From: Mangrovimicrobium sp033283385
GTDB lineage: Bacteria > Pseudomonadota > Gammaproteobacteria > Pseudomonadales > Halieaceae
DNA length: 64,000 nt
NCBI GenBank assembly: GCA_033283385.1
Contig: JAWMQQ010000001.1
Span: 744,001 to 808,000, forward strand
Direction: 5' to 3'
Position numbers and translations under genes: made by a program. Positions 46,750-56,175 of the stretch are shown here, piece after piece. A model generated the notes under the pieces. That model was given only the letters and a program-made list of their open reading frames with translations. It was not told the DNA's origin and ran no database searches. Position 1 is the first letter of the stretch, and each line of letters opens with the position of its first letter.

Positions 46750-47412
46750 ATGAACACCAAAAACTTCGTATTGGCCCTGTTGAGTGTTGCTGTATCGGCT
46801 GGCACTGCGAATGTCCTGGCCGACACTGTCGAAGCGCGCTGCGATCTATACCCGGCGGGTGAAGACAAGGCCAGCCAGGTGACCGGCTGCCACTTCAGCC
46901 AGCGGCAGGGCTATATCAACATCGCGCTGAACGGCGGGGCAACCTACGATCTCTCACCGACAGGAGACACTGCCGGCAATTACACCGACCAGCAGGGCCG
47001 ACCGGTTTATCGGGAAAGCGGCCTCGGTGACCAGGGCCTGATCTTCCGCTTCCCCGACCAGAGTGTTTACGTTTACTGGAGCACCGCCGGCCTGCAACCG
47101 GCGGATGCCGACAATCCTACGGCGCCGTTCTCCACGGCGGACTACGACGCGACCGCCCTGCTGCGCTGCAAGGCCGCCGGCGCGCAGGACTTCGCCACCT
47201 GCCCCGCCGGCATCCTGCGGATGGAGGATAACCAGGCCTCCATCGTCGTGCAGGGCCCGGCAGGCGAGCAGTTCACCATCAACTTCATGACCGGCTACGT
47301 CAATGCGACCAACCGCGAGGTGGACGCCCACCTCGACGGCGATACCTGGACGGTGACCATCGATGGTGGGGATGTCTACGAGGTGCCGCTGGCGGCGATC
47401 GAGGGCGGCTGA
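46750..47412 (+). CDS. Secreted protein of unknown function
   Basis: A 220-residue protein with a signal peptide (MNTKNFVLALLSVAVSAGTANVLA) and four cysteines in the mature part (ARCDLYP, GCHFSQ, LLRCKAAG, ATCPAG) that could form two disulfides. FHFSQRQGYI-type and TWTVTIDGGDVYEVPL segments suggest a beta-sandwich. I do not recognise a family. It follows the LuxR-type regulator by 53 bases on the same strand and may share its promoter. Confidence 0.75.
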   Translation: MNTKNFVLALLSVAVSAGTANVLADTVEARCDLYPAGEDKASQVTGCHFSQRQGYINIALNGGATYDLSPTGDTAGNYTDQQGRPVYRESGLGDQGLIFRFPDQSVYVYWSTAGLQPADADNPTAPFSTADYDATALLRCKAAGAQDFATCPAGILRMEDNQASIVVQGPAGEQFTINFMTGYVNATNREVDAHLDGDTWTVTIDGGDVYEVPLAAIEGG

Positions 47413-47432
47413 GGCTGTCCGCGGTTTTCCGC

Positions 47433-48719
47433 CTAGCGCTGGCGCGCGGCGTTCTGCACCCTGCCGATGGGGTCCTCGCTCTCGCGCCAGGGCAGGAACT
47501 CTACCTCGTCCAGGCTGGTGTTTTCATCCGCCGACACTTCCGCCACCAGGCGCAGCCCATCGCTGAAATAGGGATCCTCGGTGAGGTTGCGGTGCGGGTT
47601 GGCGGGGGTCGACAGCGGTGCACCGCCGACAAAACCGAAGCGCCGCACCGCGCCGCTCACCAGCAGGCTTTGCAGCAGGGCCTCCCGCGACTCATCCACA
47701 TTCGGGTCGATCACGTGGGTGGTCAGGGTCGGGCTCAGTGTCGTGAGTTTTATCGTGATATCGCGACTGACCTGTCCCAACCACACCGGTTTGCCCGCGT
47801 AGCGCATCGGCGTCATCCACAGGCGGATGTGGTTGCGCTGCAGGATGTTGCTGCGGGCCCGTTGCATGGCGAGGTCCTGGGGGCGGCCGAACAGGTAGAG
47901 CGGGCTCACCGGAGCGACCGCGTATTCCGCGCCGGATATCGCCGCGCCGATCAGCCGCTGTACCGTGTCGCCGTCGATGCGATGGGTGTAGGACCAGCCG
48001 CTGCGCACCAGCGCGGCGGCAACGTCCTTGCTGGAGCCGATGAAGACCACGTTCAGGGGGTCGCCCTGCCTGTCACCCGCTTCGTTCCCGGTGCAGCAGT
48101 TCATGGCTTTCAGGCGTTCGCGCAGTTGCGCCAGGCCGATGTCCTCGCGCTCGGATTCCGGGTAGATGCGCTCCGGCTGGAATTTCTCGTAATCGAAGTC
48201 GCCGTCGGGCAGCGGTACCGAAAAGCCGAAATCGAGCACCGAATTTTCCCCGAGCAGCAGCACCGGCAGGTAGCGGCCACCCTCGTGGCGCGGCGCCAGC
48301 ACGAAGCCCTCGCTCACTTCGCCGGCGCCGGTTTTCAGCGGGACTGAAAGTTGCCGGAAGCGCTCGGTAGCGCGGGCTTCGTCCGCGCCGGAGAGCCGCC
48401 AGTGGAACAGGATTGCCGCCTCGTCCGGGGAGAAGTAGCTGGCGTCCAGCGCGGAGACCAGCAGCCAGTAGCCGTGGGTCGAGCGGTTGACTACCCGCAG
48501 CCAGATCGCCTGCAGGCCGGCGTCTGCGAGATCGACACCGTAGAGGCGCTCGGCCTCGTCGTCCTGCAGGATCGCGGTGGCGACGCTGACCCCGCCCTGC
48601 TCCTGGGTGTAGATACGCTCGGGCGCCAGCCAGCTATCCAGCGGGGCCGGTGCGTAGGTGGCGCAGCCGGCGCACAGCAGTACCAGCAATACCAGCAGCA
48701 GACGGGATAGGTGTTTCAT
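47433..48719 (-). CDS. LssY_C-domain lipoprotein
   Basis: A 428-residue lipoprotein (MKHLSRLLLVLLVLLCAGC, Cys19). The C-terminal half (about 225-420) matches the LssY_C domain: PLNVVFIGSSKDVAAALVRSGW, PVSPLYLFGRPQDLAMQ, NHIRLWMTPMRY and RDITIKLT; the N-terminal half (about 30-200) is a different beta-rich module (RVVNRSTHGYWLLVSALDASYFSPDEA). LssY_C is named after a Legionella secretion-locus protein; its function is unknown. ATG 48719 starts the lipobox signal; the track of open frame above is not used. Confidence 0.8.
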   Translation of the reverse strand: MKHLSRLLLVLLVLLCAGCATYAPAPLDSWLAPERIYTQEQGGVSVATAILQDDEAERLYGVDLADAGLQAIWLRVVNRSTHGYWLLVSALDASYFSPDEAAILFHWRLSGADEARATERFRQLSVPLKTGAGEVSEGFVLAPRHEGGRYLPVLLLGENSVLDFGFSVPLPDGDFDYEKFQPERIYPESEREDIGLAQLRERLKAMNCCTGNEAGDRQGDPLNVVFIGSSKDVAAALVRSGWSYTHRIDGDTVQRLIGAAISGAEYAVAPVSPLYLFGRPQDLAMQRARSNILQRNHIRLWMTPMRYAGKPVWLGQVSRDITIKLTTLSPTLTTHVIDPNVDESREALLQSLLVSGAVRRFGFVGGAPLSTPANPHRNLTEDPYFSDGLRLVAEVSADENTSLDEVEFLPWRESEDPIGRVQNAARQR

Positions 48720-48749
48720 GCGGTGGGAGTCGCGCCCTGCCATGTGTCG

Positions 48750-49835
48750 TCAATGCCTCTGGGCCGAGCGCCTGTCGAGGTCCTGCGAGACATAGCGTAG
48801 CAGCGATTCGAACAGGATGTCCCGTGGAAAAGGCGTCGGGTCCGGCCGGCCGGCGATGGTCGGCAGTTCGTCCTCGATGTCGATGGCCAGCCCCCAGTGA
48901 TCCGCGTTGGCGAAGCCGAGCAGGGTACTGCCGGGCAGCCAGCCTTCCACCGGTGCGACCTGGCCGTCGTTGCGCGTATCGATGGCCGCGAGGATGTTCC
49001 AGCTGGGTACCAGCCCCAGCGCCAGGTGCGCCCGGGTGGTAAAACCCAGCAGGGAGTAATAGCGCACCTGCGCCGGCAGGGCGTGCGTGGCCATCCAGTG
49101 TTCGCGGGTTTGCGGTACCAGGCTATCCACCACGCCGCGATCGCCCGGCGGGCAGCGTCCGGCGAAGGCGCCCGCGAGAAACGTGTTGTAGAACCATGCG
49201 CTCTTTTGCGCCACGAGGCTGCCGTGCACCGGGCCGGCCACGTTGATGACCGCGTCCACCAGCTCCGCCTGTTCCGGGTGGTTCACCAGGAATTCGAGGA
49301 TATCCACCGTGCCCTTGGAGTAGCCCAGCAGTACCACGTCGTCGCCCGGCGCCAGCGCGGCCTCGCGCAGTGATCTCGCCAGGACTTCGGCGTTGTACCC
49401 GGAACTGGACCGGCTGCTGATCGGGACCGTGCGGATATACACTCCTTTGGCCGCCAGTCGCTCGATGCCGGTTCTGTAGGCGATGGAGGCCTCGCCGAAG
49501 CAGTCCGAGAAGACGCCGCCTACCAAGAACACCCGCAATCGCGGGTCCAGTGGCGGCAGGTGAAACGCTGTAATTTCGGCCGGCTCGTCCGACAGTCGCC
49601 AGAGCAGCCCGCCGCAGGCGGTGGTCTGGGTAATCGGTACCTTGCCCGACTGCAGGGCGAGACTGCAGAAGACATTGCGGAACCGGGCCCGCGCATCCAG
49701 CGCCGGGTCGTCCCCGTCCAGCGGCGAGGCCTGCGAGGCGCGGATGTCGCCGGCCGTCGGCATGCTGGAACAGCCGGCCATCGGCAGGAGCGCGAGCAGC
49801 AGGCTGAACAGGACTGGTCTGGCGGGGTTCGACAT
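48750..49835 (-). CDS. Alpha/beta hydrolase lipoprotein
   Basis: A 361-residue lipoprotein (signal MSNPARPVLFSLLLALLPMAGC, Cys22) with the nucleophile elbow GYSKG (Ser173, DVVLLGYSKGTVDILEFL), a strand before it (RLRVFLVGGVFSDCFGE) and a possible acid/base pair later (ADHWGLAID). This suggests a periplasmic esterase or thioesterase. The gene lies 31 bases upstream of the LssY_C gene on the same strand, so the two lipoproteins probably form an operon. Confidence 0.78.
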   Translation of the reverse strand: MSNPARPVLFSLLLALLPMAGCSSMPTAGDIRASQASPLDGDDPALDARARFRNVFCSLALQSGKVPITQTTACGGLLWRLSDEPAEITAFHLPPLDPRLRVFLVGGVFSDCFGEASIAYRTGIERLAAKGVYIRTVPISSRSSSGYNAEVLARSLREAALAPGDDVVLLGYSKGTVDILEFLVNHPEQAELVDAVINVAGPVHGSLVAQKSAWFYNTFLAGAFAGRCPPGDRGVVDSLVPQTREHWMATHALPAQVRYYSLLGFTTRAHLALGLVPSWNILAAIDTRNDGQVAPVEGWLPGSTLLGFANADHWGLAIDIEDELPTIAGRPDPTPFPRDILFESLLRYVSQDLDRRSAQRH

Positions 49836-49998
49836 CGCGCCATTGTAGCCGGAACCACCGCGCGTGCGCTCTGGTGGGCGACAGTAAAATGTTTTGCCCC
49901 AGGCGCTTGCAGCGGCGCTGCCATTTCGCTGCAATAGCGGCAGTGTTTTTGCCCGAGCCGCATTTCCGCGGCCGGGCCCAGCCCGGGAGTATCATTTC

Positions 49999-51027
49999 AT
50001 GACGCAGACCATGCGAGCGGTCGGCTACCAGCAATCCCTGCCCATCGATGACGAGGCGTCGCTGCAGGACATCGACCTGCCCCTGCCGCAGCCCGGGCCC
50101 CGGGACTTGCTGGTGGAGGTAAACGCCGTCGCTGTCAATCCCGTGGATACCAAGCTGCGCCGTGCGGTTACCCCGGCCGAGGGGCAGTGGAACGTGCTGG
50201 GCTTCGATGCCGCGGGGGTGGTGCGCGCGGTGGGGGAAGAGGTCACCCTGTTCCAGCCCGGCGACGCCGTCTGGTACGCGGGTGACCGCAATCGCGCCGG
50301 CAGCAACGCGCAGTTCCAGCTGGTGGACGAGCGTATCGTCGGCCGCAAGCCGGCATCGCTGTCGTTCGCCGAGGCGGCGGCGCTGCCGCTGACTGCGATT
50401 ACCGCCTGGGAATTGCTGTTCGACCGGCTCGGGGTGCTGCCGGGCAAGCAGTACAGGGGGGAGTCCCTGCTGGTGGTCGGTGCCGCGGGCGGTGTGGGTT
50501 CGATACTCGTGCAGCTGGCGCGCCGCCTTACGGGCCTGACGGTGATCGGCACCGCATCGCGGCCCGAGAGCCGCGAGTGGGCGCTGCAACTGGGCGCGCA
50601 CTCGGTGATCGACCATCGCCAGCCGCTCGCCCTGCAGCTCAAGGATGCAGGCGTGGACGAGGTCGATTACGTTGCAAGCCTGACCCAGACCGACCAGCAT
50701 TTCGCACAGATTGTGGACGCGCTGCGGCCGCAGGGCCGGCTGGCGCTGATCGACGACCCGGCGCAGCTCGACGTGCGCGCGCTGAAAACCAAGAGCCTGT
50801 CGCTGCACTGGGAGTTCATGTTTACCCGCTCGATGTACCAGACCGACGACATGATCGCCCAGCACCGGATCCTCACGGAGGTGGCGAGCCTGGTCGATGC
50901 GGGCGTGATCTCGACCACGCTCGGCGAGCACTACGGCGCGATCAACGCCGCCAACCTGCGCCGCGCCCACGCCCTGCTGGAGTCCGGCAGCGCAGTGGGC
51001 AAGCTGGTGCTGGAGGGCTTCGACTGA
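49999..51027 (+). CDS. Zinc-type alcohol dehydrogenase-like/quinone oxidoreductase
   Basis: A 342-residue medium-chain dehydrogenase/reductase. It has the GroES-like start (PRDLLVEVNAVAVNPVDTKLR), LGFDAAGVVRAVG, PLTAITAWELLFDRLG and the NADPH fold LLVVGAAGGVGSILVQLAR. It lacks the structural-zinc cysteines, so it belongs to the NADPH-quinone reductase-like branch (adh_fam_1). Substrate unknown. ATG 49999 has GGGAG upstream and is preferred over the open frame from 49894. It is divergent from the hydrolase lipoprotein gene. Confidence 0.88.
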   Translation: MTQTMRAVGYQQSLPIDDEASLQDIDLPLPQPGPRDLLVEVNAVAVNPVDTKLRRAVTPAEGQWNVLGFDAAGVVRAVGEEVTLFQPGDAVWYAGDRNRAGSNAQFQLVDERIVGRKPASLSFAEAAALPLTAITAWELLFDRLGVLPGKQYRGESLLVVGAAGGVGSILVQLARRLTGLTVIGTASRPESREWALQLGAHSVIDHRQPLALQLKDAGVDEVDYVASLTQTDQHFAQIVDALRPQGRLALIDDPAQLDVRALKTKSLSLHWEFMFTRSMYQTDDMIAQHRILTEVASLVDAGVISTTLGEHYGAINAANLRRAHALLESGSAVGKLVLEGFD

Positions 51028-51040
51028 GCGGCGACCCCGC

Positions 51041-53605
51041 CTAGTCCCCGTATTTCTCGCGTATCTTCCGCGCGCGCAGCAGCGGGTCCGCCGCCTGCAG
51101 CAGTTTCATGCGCAGTTGGGCGTTGTAGTCCGGCCGCGCGGCGAGGAAGTCCTCCACGGTTTTTGCGGCGCTGGCGCTTGAGTAGTTCGCCAGGCTGGCG
51201 GTCAGCCAGTTTTTTGGGAAGAAGATATCGCCGGTCACCTGGATCTCCTGCAGCAGTTCCAGGCTGGGCAGCAGGTAGCGTTCGGACTGTTGGCGCCGCA
51301 GCGGGTTGTGCAGGTTGCCCAGAGCGTCCAGCACCCAGGATTCGGTCTGCCGGTTGCGCTCGTCCTTCAGCGATTCGAAAAATGCGTCGCGCACGGACTG
51401 CTCTGGCGACAGCGAGGGCAGCAGGAACTGCTGGCGCCGCACTTCGTCGGGGTTGCGGGTCTGGGCGATCTGCTGCTGCAGGATGGCATCCGCCTGTTGC
51501 GGCAGTTTGATCGCGAGCAACTGTGACAACTGGATTCGGTTGCGTTCCGACAGGGGCAGGTTGTCGATCTCGCGTTCCCCGGACCACACCTCGAGAAGCT
51601 GCTGCACAGCCGCGGGGGTGACCGCGACATTCGAGAATGCCTCGAAGAACAGTTTGCGCATGCCGGGCTCGGGGCTCGCCAGCATGCCCTGCCACAGTGT
51701 GTCCTCGAGTCGCTTTGCCTGCGCATTGCGTTGTGTGTCCGGCAGTAAAGTCCAGTAGATCCTGTTCAGGTAATAGAGCGCCAGGTCGAGCACCAGTTGG
51801 TTCTGCTCACTGGCAGCAAACTGCTCCAGCTGCTCGAAGTAGGCCATCGGCGCAGGCCCGGTTGCCTCCAGCATCTGTTCGTAGAGATTCACCAACAGCG
51901 CTGCCCGCGGCAGTTCGCCCAGTTCGCTCCAGTGGCCGAGTGTTGCCAGGCTCGCCGGGAACAGCCCGTAGCCGAAGCCGTCTGCGTTGAACAACAGGTC
52001 TGCGCCGGCATTGTTCGGATCGAGCGGTGTCGCCGCGCTGTCGATCCGCAGCGGTGCCGTATCGATGTGCCCGGGCGCCAGCGCCATCACGTCCATGCGC
52101 TGCGGCCACAGCCGGCCTTTGCCGGCGGGATCGCGCTGCTCGAGTGTGAGCTGGCCGGGAGCGCTCGCGAGCGTGAATTCGGGGCGCCCGGCGGTGTTGA
52201 CCCAGACCTCGCTCCAGGCGGCGAGGTCAGTGGGCGTGCGGCGATCCAGCACCGCGATGAGTTCGGGCCAGCTGGCATTGCCGAAAGCGTGGTTTTCCAG
52301 GTATTCGCGCAGGCCGTCGCGGAAAGCGTCCTCGCCGAGAATCGCTTCCAACTGGCGCATCATGATCGGCGCCTTGTCGTAGATGATTGCTCCGTACAGC
52401 TGCCCGGCCTCGTTCAGGTTGGGCAGCTGCTGGCGAATGGGATTGGCGCCGGCAGTGCGATCCACGGAGTAGGCGCCGGGGTAATGGCTGACGAGGAAAT
52501 TGAGCGCGTGGTTCACCTCGGGGAAGCTCGGGTTGACGATTTTCGCCGCCATGAAATTGGCGAAGACTTCCTTGGTCCACACATCGTCGAACCAGCGCAT
52601 GGTGACCAGGTCGCCAAACCACATATGCGCGGTTTCGTGGGCGATTACAGTGGCGCGCGCCAGCAGTTCCGTCTCCGTCGGGGCTTCGTCCAGCAGCAGG
52701 CTGTCGGCCCGGTAGTCGATGGCGCCGACGTGTTCCATGCCGCCGTACTGGAAGGCCGGGATGAGGGCGAAGCCGAACTTGGCGAAGGGGTAGGGGATGC
52801 CGGTGTAGTCCTCCAGCCACTTCAGCGCAGCGGCGTGCAACTCAAAGATGGCGTCGATATTGCGCTGCAGGCGTTCGGGGTCGGGCTCGCGGTGCAGCAT
52901 GGTCATTTCGCGGCCGTCGACAGTGCGGGTGACGCTCTGGAACTCGCCTGCGACGAAGGCGAACAGGTAGGAGGGGATCGGGTCCGAGCGCTGGAATTGC
53001 ACGGTCTTGCCGCCGGCGGTTTCGGTGACTGTATCGATGGCGCCGTTGCCCATCGCGGTCCAGTCCGCCGGCAGGTCCAGCCGCAGCTTCCAGGTGGCCT
53101 TCAGGTCGGGCTGGTCGAACAGCGGCAAGGCCGTGCGCGCGCGGTCGGGGACGAACAGGGTGTAGAGGTAGTCGGGATTGCGGTTGAGCGAGCTGTTTCC
53201 GGCGATAAAGCGTATATCGATGCGATTGGCGCCGGCGCGCAGTTCCCGCGCGGGGATTACCAGGTGCTCGGATTCGAAGCGGTACTGCGAGTCGCGACCG
53301 TTCACGCTGACTGCCCTGAGGTGATCGGCGCTTTCCCGGAAATCCAGCTGCAGCGGCTGCTCCGTGTCTTTTAGCGTGAACTCGACGCTCATGTCCCCGG
53401 GGATATCGGCCTCCTGCTCAGCAGGTATCGCCAGATGCAGCGTGTAGCGAATATCCGAGAGCTTCGCTGCGCGCTGTTGCGCCAGTGCCTGGGAAATCCC
53501 CGGCTCGATGCGGGCCTCCTCCACGGGTTGCGGCCGCGCACAGGCGGTGAGGCCCAGCGCGATCAGGATTGGCGCGATGCGCGCCGCAAGGGAATCGGTT
53601 TTCAT
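51041..53605 (-). CDS. M1-family aminopeptidase lipoprotein
   Basis: An 854-residue gluzincin metallopeptidase. It has a lipobox (ALGLTAC, Cys22), a substrate-recognition GGMEHVGAIDY corresponding to the GAMEN motif, and the zinc motif HETAH (323-327) with the later Glu in EVFANFMAAK. The C-terminal part is an ERAP/APN-like helical domain. It removes N-terminal amino acids from peptides, here probably in the periplasm because of the lipid anchor, whereas E. coli PepN is cytoplasmic. It is convergent with the oxidoreductase gene. Confidence 0.92.
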   Translation of the reverse strand: MKTDSLAARIAPILIALGLTACARPQPVEEARIEPGISQALAQQRAAKLSDIRYTLHLAIPAEQEADIPGDMSVEFTLKDTEQPLQLDFRESADHLRAVSVNGRDSQYRFESEHLVIPARELRAGANRIDIRFIAGNSSLNRNPDYLYTLFVPDRARTALPLFDQPDLKATWKLRLDLPADWTAMGNGAIDTVTETAGGKTVQFQRSDPIPSYLFAFVAGEFQSVTRTVDGREMTMLHREPDPERLQRNIDAIFELHAAALKWLEDYTGIPYPFAKFGFALIPAFQYGGMEHVGAIDYRADSLLLDEAPTETELLARATVIAHETAHMWFGDLVTMRWFDDVWTKEVFANFMAAKIVNPSFPEVNHALNFLVSHYPGAYSVDRTAGANPIRQQLPNLNEAGQLYGAIIYDKAPIMMRQLEAILGEDAFRDGLREYLENHAFGNASWPELIAVLDRRTPTDLAAWSEVWVNTAGRPEFTLASAPGQLTLEQRDPAGKGRLWPQRMDVMALAPGHIDTAPLRIDSAATPLDPNNAGADLLFNADGFGYGLFPASLATLGHWSELGELPRAALLVNLYEQMLEATGPAPMAYFEQLEQFAASEQNQLVLDLALYYLNRIYWTLLPDTQRNAQAKRLEDTLWQGMLASPEPGMRKLFFEAFSNVAVTPAAVQQLLEVWSGEREIDNLPLSERNRIQLSQLLAIKLPQQADAILQQQIAQTRNPDEVRRQQFLLPSLSPEQSVRDAFFESLKDERNRQTESWVLDALGNLHNPLRRQQSERYLLPSLELLQEIQVTGDIFFPKNWLTASLANYSSASAAKTVEDFLAARPDYNAQLRMKLLQAADPLLRARKIREKYGD

Positions 53606-53735
53606 TGCCCGGTCCTCATTGGGTGGCGGGAGCCTTTGAAAATAGCAAACCCGCCAAAAATGGTAATTTTACTGGAATTCGGAAAGTCGCACCGTATACT
53701 GAATTGCCATCGGACGTGTAGCGGTAAACGGGGCA

Positions 53736-54713
53736 TTGGGCGGTCTGGTGTATGTAAGGGGCGATAAATTTTCCGGGATTGCTGTTCCACTGCTGTGCCT
53801 GTGGGGCGGTTCCGCCGTGGCCAGCCCGGCCTTGCCCCTGCTGGATATCTCCGCCGACCCCACCCTGCTGGATACGCAGGTCATCCCCGACGACAGTGAC
53901 CGCCTCAGCGCCGCGCTGGTGAAGTCCGGTATCGATCTCGATCTCGGCACCCAGCTGTTCCAGCTCGATACCGCCTACTACGTGCACGGCCGCCTGGCCA
54001 CCGACACCGCGGCGGCCCCCCGCGATGCCTTCTCCGAACAGCTGAGCGCGAAACTGCGCAGCCAGGTGCTGGACAATCTCCTCGGCATGAACTTCGGTGT
54101 CGATGCCAACGGCGTGATGCGCGAGGGCGGCGACGTCTACCAGTCGCGCGTGGCGCCGATGCTCTCCGCGCCGATCAGCGACCTCGCGCACCTGGATTTC
54201 AGTTACGAGTACGTCCTCGACAAGCCGACCGCCGACGCGGTGGCGACACTGCGCTCCGGTTACTCGGTGCAGTTCCAGGGCGGGCTTCCGGGCGGGCGCC
54301 TGAGCTGGACCGGCCGTTACAGTACCGCCGACAGCTTTGTTCCCGGCAGCGATACACTGCTCAACAACCTCGAGTCCCTCTCCCTGAGTTCCACCTACCG
54401 GGTCAGTGACGACCTGCAGTTGCGGTTGTCCGCTGCGCAGGAGAGCCTGCACACGCTGGATACCCTCACCATATCCACCCGCCAACAGCGCTACCACACG
54501 GCGCTGTCCTGGAGTCCCTCGCCGGATTTCTCACTGGCGGTGAACCTCGGCACGCTGGAACACCAGCGGCTGGGCGAGCGGGACACATTCGGCGGTGGGC
54601 AGATGTCGTGGAAACCGCTGCCTGACCTGCAGATCAAGCTCAGCTACGGCCTGCAGGCGGCTGCCGAGAGCGCCGCCTGGATGTTCAGCACCCGCTACGT
54701 TTTCGGCGGCTGA
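53736..54713 (+). CDS. Outer-membrane beta-barrel-like protein
   Basis: A 325-residue protein with a short hydrophobic N-terminal segment (GIAVPLLCLWGGSAVA) as signal peptide and a run of alternating strands and turns (DFSYEYVLDK, RLSWTGRYSTADSF, QLRLSAAQES, DLQIKLSYGL) ending in TRYVFGG. It looks like a barrel of 12 or more strands, similar in style to the PEP-CTERM-associated TIGR03016 barrels, but this is not certain. The start is unclear: TTG 53736 is the frame opening and a GTG lies four codons later; TATACT at 53693-53698 is a possible -10. It is divergent from the M1 peptidase and convergent with the TIGR03790-like gene, overlapping it by 19 bases. Confidence 0.7.
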   Translation: MGGLVYVRGDKFSGIAVPLLCLWGGSAVASPALPLLDISADPTLLDTQVIPDDSDRLSAALVKSGIDLDLGTQLFQLDTAYYVHGRLATDTAAAPRDAFSEQLSAKLRSQVLDNLLGMNFGVDANGVMREGGDVYQSRVAPMLSAPISDLAHLDFSYEYVLDKPTADAVATLRSGYSVQFQGGLPGGRLSWTGRYSTADSFVPGSDTLLNNLESLSLSSTYRVSDDLQLRLSAAQESLHTLDTLTISTRQQRYHTALSWSPSPDFSLAVNLGTLEHQRLGERDTFGGGQMSWKPLPDLQIKLSYGLQAAAESAAWMFSTRYVFGG

Positions 54714-56020
54714 GCGCTGGCAGCCGAGTCCACCCGCTGCAGCTTGTACACCGCGGCGTAAGGCGGGAACAGGCTGAAACTCTGCGGTACGCCCTCCACC
54801 GCGATCTTCCTGCCCGTATCGTGAAACGGCCCCGCCGCGGAATCTGCCGCCAGTAGCCGGTACTGCCCGCGCAGCAGCTGCGAGCTGTGCACCAGCAGCG
54901 AGCCTGGTTGGACTTGCAGCCGGTAGCCCAGGTAGGGCGCGGCCAGCGGATCGCCGATGAACACGCCCTGGCCCGGCATTCCCACGCTTTTCCAGTAGGC
55001 CTCCAGCAGGGTGCGGCCGGCCAGGTATTGTTCGATCAGCCGCGGCGGGTTGGGGAACTTGAGAGGGATGTTGCAGGGTTCGACCACGGTGCCGTAGCTG
55101 CCGGTGGCCCCGGCACGCAGCCATTCCATCGCGCTCATTTGCCGGCTGTCGGTGAGTTTGCCGCCCGTTGAGGTGAGGTGGTCGGCGACCGCACCCGGCA
55201 AGTAGCGGTTGCTGTAGATACCTTTTACGAAGCGCGCGCCGGTGAAGTAGAACAGGATGTCGCCGGAGTTCTCGATTGCTTCGGTCTGCACGATGTTTAC
55301 GTCCAGCTGGTCGCCGAACCGGTGCGCCACCTCCGGGTAGAACATCCGGCGCACGCTGCGCGCCTTGTCGGGCGTTTGCACCAGGTAGGCAGCGGGCTGC
55401 TGCCGGGGTTTGGCGTAGTACCAGCCGCGCGCCTGTACCCCGCGGTCGATCAGGGCTTTCGCGTCGCTGAAACTGCTCGCCGCCAGCAGCATGGTGGGGC
55501 GCTGGTGAAAATCCGCCCAGGGTTTCAGGCTGCTGCCCAGCGCGTAGCGGTTGGTGGCGGTATTGTTGCAGCCCTTTGCGCAGTATTCCTGGTCGTAGCC
55601 GAAGGCGAAGGCGGAACCGATCGACATGCAGCCGACCTTGTAGGGCGCGGCCCAGGTCAACAGGTAGGCCTGCGTGCCCTCGGGAATCCTGGACTCGACC
55701 ACGCGCTTCAGCACGGCGAATTCGCCGGCGCTCATCGTGGAGTGCCCGGGTTCGAACTCGATATGCACCATGTTTTGCGCCGGGATGCCGTGCGCCAGTC
55801 GGTAGTAGTCGGCGATTTCGCGGCTGAGCGGATCGCGGTCGTTGACCAGCACCGCGAGATTGGCTGGGCCGATGCCGGCGTCCGGCAGCAGCACGGTGGG
55901 TGTGGCCGCCGGCGCGCCCCCCACCCACAGCCACAGGCCGAGCGCCGCGAGCGTGCGCCGCAAGCAGTGCCCGGCCCGCCCGGGAAGTCCCCGGGCACGA
56001 GCTATGCCGATGATTCTCAT
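54695..56020 (-). CDS. TIGR03790-like exported protein of unknown function
   Basis: A 441-residue protein with a signal-like N-terminus (MRIIGIARARGLPG, then LAALGLWLWVGGAPA). VLVNDRDPLSREIADYYRLAHGIPAQNMVHIEF and TQAYLLTWAAPYKVGC are the features I associate with the TIGR03790 family; DILFYFTGARFVKGIY, GATGSYGTVVEPC and YLAGRTLLEAYWKSV follow. The fold resembles caspase/gingipain-like peptidases (the C25-type GxxHG and QAC-type positions are suggestive but unproven). The chain ends in a short beta domain. The stop end overlaps the end of the barrel gene. Function not known. Confidence 0.65.
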   Translation of the reverse strand: MRIIGIARARGLPGRAGHCLRRTLAALGLWLWVGGAPAATPTVLLPDAGIGPANLAVLVNDRDPLSREIADYYRLAHGIPAQNMVHIEFEPGHSTMSAGEFAVLKRVVESRIPEGTQAYLLTWAAPYKVGCMSIGSAFAFGYDQEYCAKGCNNTATNRYALGSSLKPWADFHQRPTMLLAASSFSDAKALIDRGVQARGWYYAKPRQQPAAYLVQTPDKARSVRRMFYPEVAHRFGDQLDVNIVQTEAIENSGDILFYFTGARFVKGIYSNRYLPGAVADHLTSTGGKLTDSRQMSAMEWLRAGATGSYGTVVEPCNIPLKFPNPPRLIEQYLAGRTLLEAYWKSVGMPGQGVFIGDPLAAPYLGYRLQVQPGSLLVHSSQLLRGQYRLLAADSAAGPFHDTGRKIAVEGVPQSFSLFPPYAAVYKLQRVDSAASAQPPKT

Positions 56021-56175
56021 GTAATAGCTTTGCCTGCCCCCGTCGCCATCTGGCACAGTCTATCCGGGGGCGCCGGGAGCGGCCACCAGCGCGTCCGGCC
56101 AATCGACGGCGGACTCGCCCCGGGCCGGCCCAGCCAGTAACATAGCGCACACACCCACGCCCGAAACCCGATCCC